Shown piece after piece: positions 1 to 9,293 of a stretch of 64,000 bases of DNA; position 1 is the first letter of the stretch, and every line of letters begins with the position of its first letter. The stretch covers positions 310,001 to 374,000 of the forward strand of contig NZ_JAKJHW010000001.1 of assembly GCF_021646685.1 (NCBI RefSeq), written 5' to 3'. The position numbers and the translations under genes were made by a program. The notes under the pieces are model-generated. The model was given only the letters and a program-made list of their open reading frames with translations, had not been told where the DNA came from and did no database searches. This DNA comes from Pseudalkalibacillus salsuginis (GTDB lineage Bacteria; Bacillota; Bacilli; Bacillales; Fictibacillaceae).

Positions 1-237
1 CGGGAACAAAAAGAATATGATAATGGCCATATCCTCGGAGCACGGAATATCCCATTGTCGCAGCTCCGGATGCGCTATAAAGAGATCCGTAATGATCAGC
101 CTGTATATATGTATTGTGAAAGCGGAATGCGTACTGTCCGTGCAGCAGCTGTCTTAAGGAAGAAAGGTATCAAAGACCTGTACAGCCTTAAGGGCGGGTT
201 CAAGAAATGGAACGGAAAAGTGAAAAAGGGAAAATAG
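1..237 (+). CDS. yqhL: Rhodanese-like domain protein, C-terminal part (YqhL-like)
   Basis: The reading frame is open from the first base, so the gene starts before the window; about 78 codons are visible. The residues match the end of a single rhodanese (sulfurtransferase) domain: an HILGARNIPL stretch, then the active-site loop CESGMR with the catalytic Cys that would carry the persulfide, then a GGFKKW ending typical of the fold. Rhodaneses move sulfane sulfur to acceptors; the partner cannot be told from sequence. Its place next to gcvPB matches yqhL in B. subtilis, which is the basis for the symbol. The TTG at 55 is internal and is not the start. Confidence 0.8.
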   Translation, partial: REQKEYDNGHILGARNIPLSQLRMRYKEIRNDQPVYMYCESGMRTVRAAAVLRKKGIKDLYSLKGGFKKWNGKVKKGK

Positions 238-254
238 ATTTTTGATTTAGCAAA

Positions 255-300
255 AGGACTGCATTGTACAGATTTTGACGTACAACTTGCAGTCTTTTTT
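255..300 (+). terminator. Rho-independent terminator after the rhodanese gene
   Basis: GGACTGCA-TTGTAC pairs with GTACAA-TGCAGTC around a short loop, followed by a run of T. It lies about 15 bp after the rhodanese stop codon. Confidence 0.8.
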
Positions 301-418
301 ATAGTGATAAGGGGTGGGAGCAGTTTTTTACCATCTTTCCAATGGATTCATCAAGATTATTTATCAAAAAGCACGTTCATATGATTTTCGTGTACCCCCA
401 TTCATGAGCATAGATGGA

Positions 419-585
419 ATTGCTCGGTTTTGAAAGCCAATTGCACCGTTTTAAAGAAAAATTGCACGACTTTGAAAAGCATTTGCGCTGTTTTAAAGAA
501 TAATTGCACACCCTGGAAAATGGATTGCACCTTGTCATACTCAATTGCATCGCAAAGAAAGGATTTGCACGATTAGCCGATACTG
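419..585. repeat. Degenerate 21-bp tandem repeat, about eight units
   Basis: The tetramer TTGC recurs at 420, 441, 462, 483, 504, 525, 545 and 565, a spacing of 21 bp (20 in the last two). The consensus unit is roughly ATTGCACNGTTTTAAAGAAAA. It fills the gap between two convergent genes. Because 21 is a multiple of three, the minus strand reads as a 7-residue repeat of the type CNFSLKR, which explains the open frame 377-604. I do not regard that frame as a gene: it lacks a ribosome site and its composition is set by the repeat. Confidence 0.75.
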
Positions 586-591
586 AATATG

Positions 592-621
592 AGAAAACCC
601 TCATCAGTCTCGATAAGGGTT
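592..621 (-). terminator. Terminator after gcvPB
   Basis: AAAACCCTCATC and GATAAGGGTTTT form a hairpin ending 16 bp past the gcvPB stop. The flanking A and T runs let it act on the leftward transcript and perhaps both ways. Confidence 0.7.
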
Positions 622-637
622 TTCATATTGCTTAAAT

Positions 638-2101
638 CTATTGTTTTTCATAACGTAGTATCGGTTTACGTGCTGCGGTTGTCTCATCCATACGTTTGAT
701 AACTGTATTATGAGGTGCTTGTTGAACGACTTCAGGTGATTCTTCCGCTTCTTTCGCTATCTGGATCATCGCATCAATGAATTCGTCCAACGTTTCCTTC
801 GATTCCGTTTCTGTCGGTTCAATCATCATACATTCCTCAACATTCAGAGGGAAGTAGATCGTCGGCGGGTGGTACCCGAAATCGAGCAGACGTTTCGCCA
901 TATCCAATGTTCTTACCCCAAGCTTCTTCTGACGCTTACCGGAAATAACAAATTCATGTTTACAATGCTGTTCGTAAGGAAGGACAAAATGGGGTGCGAG
1001 CTTACGCATCATATAATTTGCATTCAAGACAGCGTAATCACTCACCTTTTTCAATCCTTCACGGCCCATCGTCTGGATATACGTATAGGCACGGACATTG
1101 ATTCCGAAGTTTCCGTAGAACGGTTTTACTCGCCCTATTGAATCAGGACGGTCATAGTCGAACACGTACCCATCTTCTGTTTTGGCAAGTATAGGCTTAG
1201 GCAAGAATGGGATCAGATCTTTCTTGACCCCGACCGGGCCTGACCCGGGACCTCCTCCACCATGCGGACCAGTAAACGTCTTATGAAGGTTCAAGTGAAC
1301 AACATCAAATCCCATATCGCCAGGGCGGGTTCTTCCCATGATCGCATTCATGTTCGCTCCATCATAATAGAGCTTTCCACCTGCTTCATGGATAATTCGT
1401 GCCATATCAAGAATATGCTCTTCGAAAAGACCCAGTGTATTCGGATTCGTCAGCATCAATGCTGCCGTATCGTCTCCGACCACACGTTTCAAGTCTTCAA
1501 GATCGACTAGCCCATTCTCATCGGATTTCACTGTAACCGAGTCGAAGCCTGCCACAGTTGCGGAAGCTGGATTCGTTCCATGTGCTGAATCAGGAACGAT
1601 TACCTTGGTACGGTGCTGATCCCCATTCTTTTCATGATACGCTCTGATCATCATCAAGCCAGTCCATTCCCCATGTGCACCAGCAGCCGGTTGAAGGGTG
1701 ACTTCATCCATACCTGTGATTTCTTCCAGAGATGTTTGCAAGTCGTACAGCATTTCCATTGCCCCTTGGACTGTGTTTTCGTCCTGATAAGGATGGGTGT
1801 GCGCAAAGCCTGGAATACGAGCAACATCTTCATTGATTTTTGGATTATATTTCATCGTACATGACCCAAGTGGATAGAAACCTGAATCAACACCGTGGTT
1901 GCGTTTTGATAGAGCTGTGTAATGGCGCATGATCTGAAGCTCGGATACTTCTGGCAATTCAGGCTCTTCATCCCGGATATATTCAGAATCGATCAGTTCT
2001 TCAATGGGAGTTTCAGGCACATCAAGAGCTGATAAACTATATCCTACACGTCCTGGTTTAGACAGTTCAAAAATGAGTGCTTGATCCTTTTTGTGGCTCA
2101 T
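638..2101 (-). CDS. gcvPB: Glycine dehydrogenase (P-protein) subunit 2
   Basis: This is the PLP-carrying half of the two-subunit P-protein of the glycine cleavage system. It decarboxylates glycine and passes the aminomethyl group to lipoyl GcvH. At 487 residues it has the usual length. The PLP lysine lies in [17 protein letters not shown] (near residue 272), preceded by the [10 protein letters not shown] segment of fold-type I enzymes. The ATG follows a GGGGGAG ribosome site by 5 bp and overlaps the end of gcvPA by 4 bp (ATGA), so translation is probably coupled. It is the last gene of the riboswitch-controlled operon. No gcvH is present in the window. Confidence 0.97.
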   Translation of the reverse strand: MSHKKDQALIFELSKPGRVGYSLSALDVPETPIEELIDSEYIRDEEPELPEVSELQIMRHYTALSKRNHGVDSGFYPLGSCTMKYNPKINEDVARIPGFAHTHPYQDENTVQGAMEMLYDLQTSLEEITGMDEVTLQPAAGAHGEWTGLMMIRAYHEKNGDQHRTKVIVPDSAHGTNPASATVAGFDSVTVKSDENGLVDLEDLKRVVGDDTAALMLTNPNTLGLFEEHILDMARIIHEAGGKLYYDGANMNAIMGRTRPGDMGFDVVHLNLHKTFTGPHGGGGPGSGPVGVKKDLIPFLPKPILAKTEDGYVFDYDRPDSIGRVKPFYGNFGINVRAYTYIQTMGREGLKKVSDYAVLNANYMMRKLAPHFVLPYEQHCKHEFVISGKRQKKLGVRTLDMAKRLLDFGYHPPTIYFPLNVEECMMIEPTETESKETLDEFIDAMIQIAKEAEESPEVVQQAPHNTVIKRMDETTAARKPILRYEKQ

Positions 2102-3441
2102 TGGACTCCCCCCAATTCTTTTACAAATGTATCGATTTCTTCTTTTGTCCGTTGTTCTGTTATAGCGATCAACATGTGCTGATCGAGATCGGGATAATAT
2201 TGGCGGAGATCATAACCACCGACGAATCCTTTTTCAAGAAGCGCTTTGTTTACTTCTCTTACAGGCTTTGAGACTTTGATGACAAGCTCATTGAAGAATG
2301 CCCCATTAAAATGAATTTCAACGCCGTTTTCTTCAAGCTTTTTCTTTGCATAGTGTGCTTTTTGAAGATTTTGAACAGCAATCTCCTTAATGCCTTTTTT
2401 GCCAAGAGCCGTCATGGCCACTGAAGCAGCTAGAGCATTCAACGCTTGGTTCGAACAGATATTGGAGGTCGCCTTGTCACGGCGGATATGCTGTTCACGC
2501 GCTTGAAGTGTAAGAACAAAACCACGTTGGCCTTCTTCGTCAGTTGTTTGTCCGATTAATCGGCCTGGTACTTTACGCATCAATTTCTTCGTCGTCGCAA
2601 AATAACCACAGTGAGGTCCTCCGAAAGCTGCAGGGATACCGAATGGCTGAGCATCCCCGATTACGATATCTGCACCGAATTTTCCAGGTGGCTTGAGTGC
2701 CCCAAGTGATAACGGATTGCTGGAAACGACGAACATCGCTTTTTCTTGATGGACAATTTCCTCAATGTCCTTTAAGGGCTCGATTTGGCCAAAAAAGTTA
2801 GGATATTGGACGATGACACATGCTGTATCAGAATCGACCGCTGCTTTCAATGCTTCCAGATCAGTCGTGCCATTCGCTGCTTCTACTTCCACTACCTCGA
2901 GGTTCGGGCCTTTCGCATACGTATGAAGGACACTCAACGCTTCTGGATGGACACTTTTAGAAACGACGACTTTCTTTTTACGAGTATGCGCAGCACTTAA
3001 GAAAGCTGCTTCTGCCAGGGCAGTCTGGCCATCGTACATGGAGGAGTTGGCAACTTCCATTCCCGTCAACTCACAAATCATCGTCTGGAATTCAAAGATC
3101 GCCTGAAGTTCACCTTGTGAAATTTCTGGCTGGTATGGTGTGTATGCCGTATAAAATTCCGAACGTGAAATCACATGATTGACGATCGAGGGGATGTAGT
3201 GGTCATATACCCCTGCTCCCAGGAAAGAGGTATAGTCCTTCGTATTTACATTCTTTGCCGCAAGCTGCGACATCTTTTTAAAAAGGTCATTTTCCGGAAT
3301 CGCCTCGGTGATGTTCAAATCCCCTTTAAATCGTACATTCTCAGGGATATCGCCGAACAATTCATCGATCGAATCGATGCCGATTTCTGCTAACATTTCT
3401 TTTTCGTCTTGCTCTGTCATTGGTAAATAACGAAATTTCAC
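2098..3441 (-). CDS. gcvPA: Glycine dehydrogenase (P-protein) subunit 1
   Basis: This is the N-terminal-type subunit of the split P-protein (447 aa), a PLP-fold chain that lacks its own PLP lysine and forms a heterotetramer with GcvPB. It opens with [12 protein letters not shown], as in Bacillus orthologues, and contains the [12 protein letters not shown] and [13 protein letters not shown] family blocks. The start is GTG at 3441, seven bases after a GAGGGGG ribosome site. The gene lies 18 bp after gcvT and overlaps gcvPB by 4 bp. Control is expected to come entirely from the upstream glycine riboswitch. Confidence 0.97.
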   Translation of the reverse strand: MKFRYLPMTEQDEKEMLAEIGIDSIDELFGDIPENVRFKGDLNITEAIPENDLFKKMSQLAAKNVNTKDYTSFLGAGVYDHYIPSIVNHVISRSEFYTAYTPYQPEISQGELQAIFEFQTMICELTGMEVANSSMYDGQTALAEAAFLSAAHTRKKKVVVSKSVHPEALSVLHTYAKGPNLEVVEVEAANGTTDLEALKAAVDSDTACVIVQYPNFFGQIEPLKDIEEIVHQEKAMFVVSSNPLSLGALKPPGKFGADIVIGDAQPFGIPAAFGGPHCGYFATTKKLMRKVPGRLIGQTTDEEGQRGFVLTLQAREQHIRRDKATSNICSNQALNALAASVAMTALGKKGIKEIAVQNLQKAHYAKKKLEENGVEIHFNGAFFNELVIKVSKPVREVNKALLEKGFVGGYDLRQYYPDLDQHMLIAITEQRTKEEIDTFVKELGGVQ

Positions 3442-3459
3442 CTTTATTCCCCCTCTTCC

Positions 3460-4554
3460 TTAACGTTTATAAAAAGGTGCTTTTACGACTTCTGCTTTCA
3501 GGCGTCGTTTACGGACTTGGACTTCTACTTCAGTGCCGAGCTCCGTATACTTCGAGTCGATCAAAGCTAACCCAAGATTTTTACCAAATGTAGGAGATTG
3601 CGTACCAGTCGTAACCTCTCCGATTTTCTCATCATTTTTGAAAACATCATAATCGGTCCGTGGAATACCTTTATCTATCATTTCAATTCCGACCAACTTG
3701 CGTTTCAAACCATCTTCTTTCTGTTTGCGCAAAGCATCTTTTCCGATGAAATCGGGCTCTTTGTTCAATTTGACTGCAAAGCCGATTCCGGCTTCCAGCG
3801 GAGAAATCTCAGCAGTCAACTCTTGGCCGTATAAAGCGAGTCTCGCCTCAAAGCGTAATGTATCACGGGCACCTAACCCAATTGGAAGAACACCATCTTC
3901 TTTACCCGCTTCTAAAATCGCTTTCCATAAATGTGGAGCATCTTTACTATCGGTATAGATTTCAAAACCATCTTCTCCAGTGTATCCTGTCCGTGAAACC
4001 AGCGCTTTCTTTCCATCGATTTCTAAGTCTTCTGCAAACTTGAAGAAACCGATTCCGGAAAGATCGTATTCAGTAAGCTTCTGTAAGACAGCTTCTGCTA
4101 CTGGACCCTGTAGAGCTAATTGAGCAATATCATCCGAAATATTCTGAATTTCAATATTTCCTTTTTTATTCTTTATAAGCCAGTCATAATCTTTTTCAAT
4201 GTTTGCAGCATTTACAACTAGAAGATAATCACCTTCGCCACGCTTATAGACTAGAAGATCATCTACCGTTCCACCATCCTCGTAGCACATTGCGGTATAC
4301 TGGGCGCCGCCATCCTTCAGCTTGGATACATCGTTCGTCATCAGAAATTGAAGAAAAGCTTCCGCTTCCCCGCCTTTAACCGTGATTTCCCCCATGTGAG
4401 AAACATCAAATAGTCCAGCTTTCGTACGTACAGTTTCGTGTTCTTCTTTAATACTCGAAAATTGGACTGGCAATTCCCAACCACCAAAATCGATTACTTT
4501 TGCTCCGTATTCTTTGTATAATTCAAACAAAGGTGTTCGTTTTAAGGATGACAT
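3460..4554 (-). CDS. gcvT: Aminomethyltransferase (T-protein)
   Basis: GcvT releases ammonia from the aminomethyl-lipoyl arm of GcvH and moves the one-carbon unit to tetrahydrofolate. The protein (364 aa) has the expected landmarks: [14 protein letters not shown] at the N-terminus, VSHMGEI and LQFLMTNDV in the folate-binding domain, and [14 protein letters not shown] in the middle. An in-frame ATG lies two codons upstream, but GGAG sits only 2 bp from it and 8 bp from the ATG at 4554, so the latter is preferred. It is the first gene of the operon, behind a leader of about 200 nt that follows the riboswitch terminator. Confidence 0.96.
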   Translation of the reverse strand: MSSLKRTPLFELYKEYGAKVIDFGGWELPVQFSSIKEEHETVRTKAGLFDVSHMGEITVKGGEAEAFLQFLMTNDVSKLKDGGAQYTAMCYEDGGTVDDLLVYKRGEGDYLLVVNAANIEKDYDWLIKNKKGNIEIQNISDDIAQLALQGPVAEAVLQKLTEYDLSGIGFFKFAEDLEIDGKKALVSRTGYTGEDGFEIYTDSKDAPHLWKAILEAGKEDGVLPIGLGARDTLRFEARLALYGQELTAEISPLEAGIGFAVKLNKEPDFIGKDALRKQKEDGLKRKLVGIEMIDKGIPRTDYDVFKNDEKIGEVTTGTQSPTFGKNLGLALIDSKYTELGTEVEVQVRKRRLKAEVVKAPFYKR

Positions 4555-4758
4555 CAGCATCTCTCCTTCAATTTAAAATTTTTATTCAGCTGCTGGATCA
4601 ATCTCTGTTCTTCTAAGTTTAATTAACGAAGCAGAAACGAGTAATTCGAGGCACGCAGATTTTAGGTCCGAGTCCTGATAATGAAGCCGGCTATACCCAT
4701 CACGTCCTGTGCGTCGAAATTCGCTGTTTATCATTTGGATACTTTTTGAACTTCCTCT

Positions 4759-4811
4759 AAAAAAAGAGAGGACAAAGAAGACTTTTAATAACACAAGCCC
4801 TCTCTGTCCTC
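4759..4811 (-). terminator. Riboswitch-controlled terminator of the gcv operon
   Basis: On the minus strand GAGGACA (4811-4805) can pair with TGTCCTC (4774-4768), followed by a run of seven T. The 5' arm is also the closing strand of the second glycine aptamer, so glycine binding should hide it and permit read-through: an ON switch. Confidence 0.8.
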
Positions 4812-4984
4812 GTACCTGAAAGTTTGATCACAGAACTTCTGGTCCTGCGACTTTCCCCTTTGGTGGCTCCAAAAGCGGAGCACTCTCCAGAGTTGCGTCA
4901 AACAAGAGTCCCTTTGCCTGAGAGATTCGCGTTTGCTTGCTCCTTCGGCGCTACCTTGAAGGGTAGACTCTCCCCTTGTTCTCA
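4798..4984 (-). ncRNA. Tandem glycine riboswitch
   Basis: Upstream of gcvT the minus strand carries two glycine aptamers in a row. The first has GGAGAGTCTACCC, the conserved GCCGAAGGAGCAA block and AATCTCTCAGGCAAAGG. The second has CTCTGGAGAGTG, CACCAAAGGGGAAA and TTTCAGGTACGAGGACAG. This is the well-known cooperative class that controls gcv operons in Bacilli. The expression platform is the terminator just downstream, which shares its 5' arm with aptamer 2. Confidence 0.95.
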
Positions 4985-5239
4985 CTCGCAAATATATGAT
5001 TGAACATACAAATTCCACACACCATAAAGACTAAATCGGTAACAGCTATTATATTTCTCAGTTCACTTGTTCATACTAAGGATGAATCTAGTTATATCTT
5101 ATCATCGAATAACGTATAATCGCAATTATCTTTTCTATGGAAGCGTTACTATTTTTGATATTGACGAACATTATGGCATAAATCATCGAAATTCGTTCGA
5201 AAATCAATCTAATTTTACATTCGGAAAGGGTTTTCGTCT

Positions 5240-6919
5240 ATGACTTTTAAAATCCAGCATGATCAATCCTGGAGTACCGATTTCATTAAGCGCCTGGATG
5301 AAGATGGTCCATGGGCAAATTGGGAACTTTACAAGCTTGCATTAGAGGCAGAAGAGAGTTTGATAATACCCGATTTTCTCGGCCTGCAGGCACCGAAGCA
5401 TATCCCCCATGTCCAAATACTTCCTCATCAGCTGGAGGTTGCCCGAAAAGTCATTGAGGATATGAATGGAAAAGGGATTTTGGCAGATGAAGTAGGTCTG
5501 GGAAAAACGATCGAAGCCGGTTTGATAATGAAAGAATACATGATTCGTGGTTTAGCAAAAAAAATCTTAATTCTCGTCCCCGCTTCCCTTGTTTTGCAAT
5601 GGACCTATGAATTGAATACGAAGTTCCTCATCCCTGCTGTTCCCCAAAAGAAAGCTTATGTCTGGGAGCAATATGATGTGGTCGTTTCATCCATCGATAC
5701 AGCGAAGAGAAGCCCGCACCGTGAAATTGTTTTAGACCAGGATTATGATTTGATCATTATCGATGAAGCACATAAATTGAAAAATAAAAAGACGAAAAAC
5801 TATGATTTCGTGCAGCATTTAAAGAAAAAGTACTGTCTTCTACTAACTGCAACACCAATCCAGAACCGGATCCAGGAGGTCTTCAACCTTGTTTCATTAT
5901 TAAAGCCTGGTCATCTGGGCAATGAAGAGTATTTTGACGAAGCCTATAGATCAGGACGGTATGATGTTCAAAATGAAGAAAAGCTCAAGCAGTTGATCAA
6001 TAAAGTGATGGTTCGTAACAGGCGTGAAGATACTGGTTTGAAATGGCCGAAACGTATCGTAAAGACTGTTCCGATCACACTTTCACCTACAGAACGTAAA
6101 CTCTATGAATCCATTACACAAGCTCGGTCAAATACCGCTTATGAACAACACCATGCTTTTTCGACGATTACCCTTCAACGGGAAGTCTGCAGCAGTCGTG
6201 AAGCGGTTTTCTTAACGTTGAAAGCGATGGCTGAAAAAGAAGGTATCAGTGAGAGTGCAAGGGAGACAGCAATCTCCTTAATGCACGAAATCGAAAATGT
6301 CGATCGGAACTCAAAAGCGGAAAAAGCGCTGGAAATCATCCAGTCCATTGATGGAAAAGTGATCATCTTCACTGAATACCGGGCTACTCAACTTTATCTG
6401 CAATGGTACCTTCAACAGCATGGCATCAAATCTGTACCTTTCCGTGGCGGTTTTAAACGGAATAAGAAAGATTGGATGACACAACTTTTCAAAAATCACG
6501 CGAAAGTGCTGATTGCCACTGAAGCAGGTGGTGAAGGTATCAATCTTCAATTTTGTCAGCATATCATCAATTATGATTTGCCTTGGAATCCGATGCGGAT
6601 CGAGCAAAGGATTGGAAGGATTCACAGAATCGGCCAGGAGCATGACGTGCATATTTACAATTTTGCGACAGAAAACACGATTGAAGAACATATCCTCCGC
6701 CTTTTATATGAAAAAATCAATCTATTTGAAAATGTGATTGGTGACTTGGATGAAATCCTTTCCCGTGTGGGGATGAAAAACATTGAACAACATATACGGG
6801 ATATTTTTTACGATTCTGATACCGAGGGAGAAATCAGAGTGAAAATGGACAATTTGACTTCATTGTTGACTTATCCGAATAGTGAGGGGGATGCATATGC
6901 TTCAGAAGGACATTCATGA
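5240..6919 (+). CDS. yqhH: SNF2-family DEAD/DEAH-box ATPase (YqhH-like)
   Basis: This is a 559-residue superfamily 2 helicase-like ATPase of the Swi2/Snf2 type. Motif I reads ADEVGLGKTIEAG (near residue 81), motif II is DEAH in IIIDEAHKLKN, motif III is TATPIQN, and the C-terminal RecA lobe has ATEAGGEGINLQ (motif V) and QRIGRIHRIGQ (motif VI). Such proteins move along duplex DNA or remodel DNA-bound proteins such as RNA polymerase; the target of this one is not known to me. It overlaps the next gene, yqhG, by about 23 bp, so the two are probably made together. Confidence 0.9.
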   Translation: MTFKIQHDQSWSTDFIKRLDEDGPWANWELYKLALEAEESLIIPDFLGLQAPKHIPHVQILPHQLEVARKVIEDMNGKGILADEVGLGKTIEAGLIMKEYMIRGLAKKILILVPASLVLQWTYELNTKFLIPAVPQKKAYVWEQYDVVVSSIDTAKRSPHREIVLDQDYDLIIIDEAHKLKNKKTKNYDFVQHLKKKYCLLLTATPIQNRIQEVFNLVSLLKPGHLGNEEYFDEAYRSGRYDVQNEEKLKQLINKVMVRNRREDTGLKWPKRIVKTVPITLSPTERKLYESITQARSNTAYEQHHAFSTITLQREVCSSREAVFLTLKAMAEKEGISESARETAISLMHEIENVDRNSKAEKALEIIQSIDGKVIIFTEYRATQLYLQWYLQQHGIKSVPFRGGFKRNKKDWMTQLFKNHAKVLIATEAGGEGINLQFCQHIINYDLPWNPMRIEQRIGRIHRIGQEHDVHIYNFATENTIEEHILRLLYEKINLFENVIGDLDEILSRVGMKNIEQHIRDIFYDSDTEGEIRVKMDNLTSLLTYPNSEGDAYASEGHS

Positions 6920-7697
6920 TTTTCTGGACCGCTATTTTACTGCAAATGACTGTGAAATGCTCGAGCAGGGTAATGACCTTCTTCATGTCCAATTGACGAT
7001 CGAACTTGATAAACTGTTGATGAACCGACCTTTTTATTGGCATTATCAGGAGCTGACAGGTGCAGAACCCAACCCTATGAAACTGAAGCTTCGAACAAAG
7101 CAGTCTGAAGAAGATTCAGACGGGGAGTTCGTCCATTTTGGATCACCTAGGTTACATCAGATTTTCCAATCAACTCGACAGCTCGGCTCTTATATCCGGC
7201 TTTACGAGAACGTCCAACAAAATGAAAATGCCTATGTCCCACTTGTGCCTTGGCTCGGTTTGAACATAAAAGTATCCTATCAATGTGACAGGAAGAAGGA
7301 TTTCCTCTATTCTATAGGTCTTAATCTGATCAACGGGATGATGGTCAGTGAATTCCAGGGCTTGTTAGAATCAAAGCCTTTGACACCAAAAATCCCTGAC
7401 TATTGCTATACGATGAGCACTTTGATAAGACCTGGCAGCGGAATCAAACGTATTGAACAGTATATTGAGCAAGTTATACAAGAAGATGACCCACAATGGT
7501 CGATTGATGCAAGGAAACGATGGAAGGAAGATGAGGAGCTGCTGGACCACTTCTATCAGGATATTGAAGAGCTTCCAGAGAGCTATCATGTCGAAAAGCA
7601 GGCACTGAAGGAACTGTATGAGCCAAAAGTTGTGATACAGATCATAAATGGTGGAATGTTCTATCTATCTAATCATACAATGATGAATTTGAATTGA
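6897..7697 (+). CDS. yqhG: Conserved protein YqhG
   Basis: A 266-residue soluble protein whose order after a SNF2 helicase matches yqhG of B. subtilis. No catalytic motif is visible. It begins MLQKDIHDFLDRYF and has a polar C-terminal third rich in Glu and Lys. Upstream in-frame starts exist (GTG 6882, ATG 6891), but AGGGGG ends 6 bp before the ATG at 6897, which is the best start. The gene begins inside the helicase coding end, which suggests translational coupling and a shared process. Function unknown; assignment rests on synteny and overall look. Confidence 0.75.
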   Translation: MLQKDIHDFLDRYFTANDCEMLEQGNDLLHVQLTIELDKLLMNRPFYWHYQELTGAEPNPMKLKLRTKQSEEDSDGEFVHFGSPRLHQIFQSTRQLGSYIRLYENVQQNENAYVPLVPWLGLNIKVSYQCDRKKDFLYSIGLNLINGMMVSEFQGLLESKPLTPKIPDYCYTMSTLIRPGSGIKRIEQYIEQVIQEDDPQWSIDARKRWKEDEELLDHFYQDIEELPESYHVEKQALKELYEPKVVIQIINGGMFYLSNHTMMNLN

Positions 7698-7701
7698 TAT
7701 A

Positions 7702-7743
7702 AAAATGAGGGATGCACCGTTTATAGTACATCCCTCATTTTTC
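7702..7743. terminator. Bidirectional terminator between yqhG and yqzE
   Basis: AAAATGAGGGATG pairs with CATCCCTCATTTTT around an 11-nt loop, with A and T runs at the two ends. It serves the rightward yqhG and the leftward comG-aroK-yqzE transcript. Confidence 0.85.
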
Positions 7744-7918
7744 ATTTCCGTCTGATTAACATTGAAATGGCCATCGGCAACAAACCAAACCATTTTACTG
7801 ACAATGGAGGTTTCTGTTCTTTTCGTTCCTTCTTTTTCTCCACCCGGTCTTTCTTGGGCTGGTCAACATACCTTACAAATTGTTGCGTCAGAAATTTTAC
7901 GAAATCATTCGTCGACAC
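7742..7918 (-). CDS. yqzE: YqzE-family small membrane protein
   Basis: A protein of about 58 residues with the family pattern: TNDFVKFLTQQFVRYVD, a highly charged KKDRVEKKKERKEQK middle, then a hydrophobic WFGLLPMAISMLI and a basic end. It is the last gene of the comG operon here. Its function is unknown. The start is uncertain: GTG at 7918 (after GGGTGAT) or GTG at 7927 three codons earlier. No ATG is available in frame. The terminator shared with yqhG overlaps its stop codon. Confidence 0.8.
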   Translation of the reverse strand: MSTNDFVKFLTQQFVRYVDQPKKDRVEKKKERKEQKPPLSVKWFGLLPMAISMLIRRK

Positions 7919-7945
7919 AGGAATCACCCGTTTTTATTACACATT

Positions 7946-8455
7946 TTAGGCAATCTCTATGGATTTTATCCATGCAAAAATTTCATCTGCAACTTGTTCG
8001 ATCGTTTTGCCATCTGTCTGGACCGTCAAATCAGCATCTTCGTAATATGGTTGCCTTTTTTCAGCTAATTTCTCAATATCGCTTCTAGACTTCCCTTTAG
8101 CAAGTGGTCTGCCGTCCTGTTGTGAAAGCCGCTCGAATATGGTGTCGACAGTAGCTTCCAAATAGACGACATATCCGTTTTCTTTCATATGATTCCGGTT
8201 TTCTTTCCTTAAAACAACCCCTCCGCCTGTTGTGACAATGATATTAGAGGTCGGTAATTCCTGCAGTGCACTTTGTTCTTCATCCCGAAAGTAAACTTCC
8301 CCTTTTCGCTCAAATATTGAGGGAATATCCCATGCTAGCTTCTCTTCAATGTAGTTGTCCAAATCAATGACCCGTACCTCCATTTTCTCAGCTAACGCTT
8401 TGCCTACAGATGTTTTCCCTGCTGCCATGAAACCAATAAGATAAATTGCTCTCAC
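7946..8455 (-). CDS. aroK: Shikimate kinase
   Basis: The 169-residue P-loop kinase phosphorylates shikimate at the 3-hydroxyl in aromatic amino acid synthesis. Walker A is GFMAAGKTSVGKAL near the N-terminus. DLDNYIE supplies the shikimate-binding Asp, TGGGVVLR follows, and RPLAKG provides the lid Arg. The chosen start is GTG at 8455, after GGTGGT; the G of that GTG is the last base of the comGG stop codon (TAGTG), so the two are tightly coupled. It is unusual that an aromatic-pathway gene should be read with competence genes. B. subtilis keeps its shikimate kinase elsewhere (from memory). Confidence 0.93.
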   Translation of the reverse strand: MRAIYLIGFMAAGKTSVGKALAEKMEVRVIDLDNYIEEKLAWDIPSIFERKGEVYFRDEEQSALQELPTSNIIVTTGGGVVLRKENRNHMKENGYVVYLEATVDTIFERLSQQDGRPLAKGKSRSDIEKLAEKRQPYYEDADLTVQTDGKTIEQVADEIFAWIKSIEIA

Positions 8456-8835
8456 TATACCACCACCCATTTGATAACTTCTTTGTTAACATAATTATAA
8501 TACATTAAACCAGATCCTTTTCCAGTCTTGTCTAATTGTACATCAAAACTGACCATGTAAACTTCCTCTGATATTTGTGTAACCTTGTAGTGTACCGTTC
8601 CATCTTTGTAAGTGATTGATCCATGCTCATCTGCAGGGATGCTTCCGGATTGCAGTCCGTTGAAAACCTCGCCCCGAGACAACTCCAAGGTTACATTCAC
8701 TTTAAACCAGACATAGTGTTTCTGTAGAAATTGCCTTTCACTATCCAAAATCTTAATATTGAAAAGCGTTACTGAAACCAGGAGCAAAGAAATGATGATT
8801 GAGAAAGCGGTTATATAACCGCTTTCCTTGTTCAT
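8455..8835 (-). CDS. comGG: Competence pseudopilus minor protein ComGG
   Basis: A 126-residue single-pass protein. After MNKESGY comes one hydrophobic segment (about residues 8-27), then a polar extracytoplasmic domain. It lacks the full GFTLIE prepilin motif, as is usual for ComGG, and is called mainly by position as the seventh comG gene. The start ATG at 8835 follows GGAGG by 5 bp; an earlier in-frame ATG (8847) lies before the ribosome site. It overlaps comGF by 4 bp and aroK by 1 bp. Confidence 0.8.
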   Translation of the reverse strand: MNKESGYITAFSIIISLLLVSVTLFNIKILDSERQFLQKHYVWFKVNVTLELSRGEVFNGLQSGSIPADEHGSITYKDGTVHYKVTQISEEVYMVSFDVQLDKTGKGSGLMYYNYVNKEVIKWVVV

Positions 8836-9293
8836 TGATTCCTCCATTGATTGGCATGAGGTTGGACAAGGATCGTCTTATGTTCGTATTCCTGGTCAAA
8901 CGAATGGATCAGCAGTTGGACTGAATATTGGGTATGTATGACTTTGAAATCATTCACTTTTTGTAAAATGATTTCAAAACCCCTTCCATTCACCTTCCTT
9001 ACAATACGCTCACCATTTTTTTCATACGTTACCTCGTTGCCATCCGATTGTAATAAATACAATCGATTCCATCGGCTTTCTGCATGGAGCGAACCCTGGA
9101 TTTCTTTATCAGCCTGTTCAAAAAACAAACTGATTTCTTGGTAATGCAGCGTTTTTAGGCTTGTTGAAAATATCGCAGAAAACATCAAGGGAGTCAAGGC
9201 TGCCAATGTGAGAAAAATACTTAAGGATAAGATCATTTCCAGCAACGTATATCCCGCTTCATGCTTCTCCACAAATCGACTTTTGTCTTCCAT
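8832..9293 (-). CDS. comGF: Competence pseudopilus minor protein ComGF
   Basis: A 153-residue prepilin-like protein. After a short charged leader (MEDKSRFVEKHEAG) is the type III signal G-YTLLEMIL followed by a hydrophobic helix, the usual layout for cleavage by the prepilin peptidase ComC. The C-terminal domain is polar, consistent with the ComGF domain. A TTG start three codons upstream (9302) is possible; no strong ribosome site decides between them. It overlaps comGE by about 35 bp and comGG by 4 bp. Confidence 0.82.
   Translation of the reverse strand: MEDKSRFVEKHEAGYTLLEMILSLSIFLTLAALTPLMFSAIFSTSLKTLHYQEISLFFEQADKEIQGSLHAESRWNRLYLLQSDGNEVTYEKNGERIVRKVNGRGFEIILQKVNDFKVIHTQYSVQLLIHSFDQEYEHKTILVQPHANQWRNQ

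Noticed and set aside
377-604. Open frame of 75 codons on the minus strand
   Set aside because: It is produced by the 21-bp tandem repeat, has no ribosome site and runs across the gcvPB terminator.
4582-5018. Two minus-strand open frames (70 and 77 codons) upstream of gcvT
   Set aside because: They fall inside the glycine riboswitch, its terminator and the leader; the RNA structure explains the conservation.
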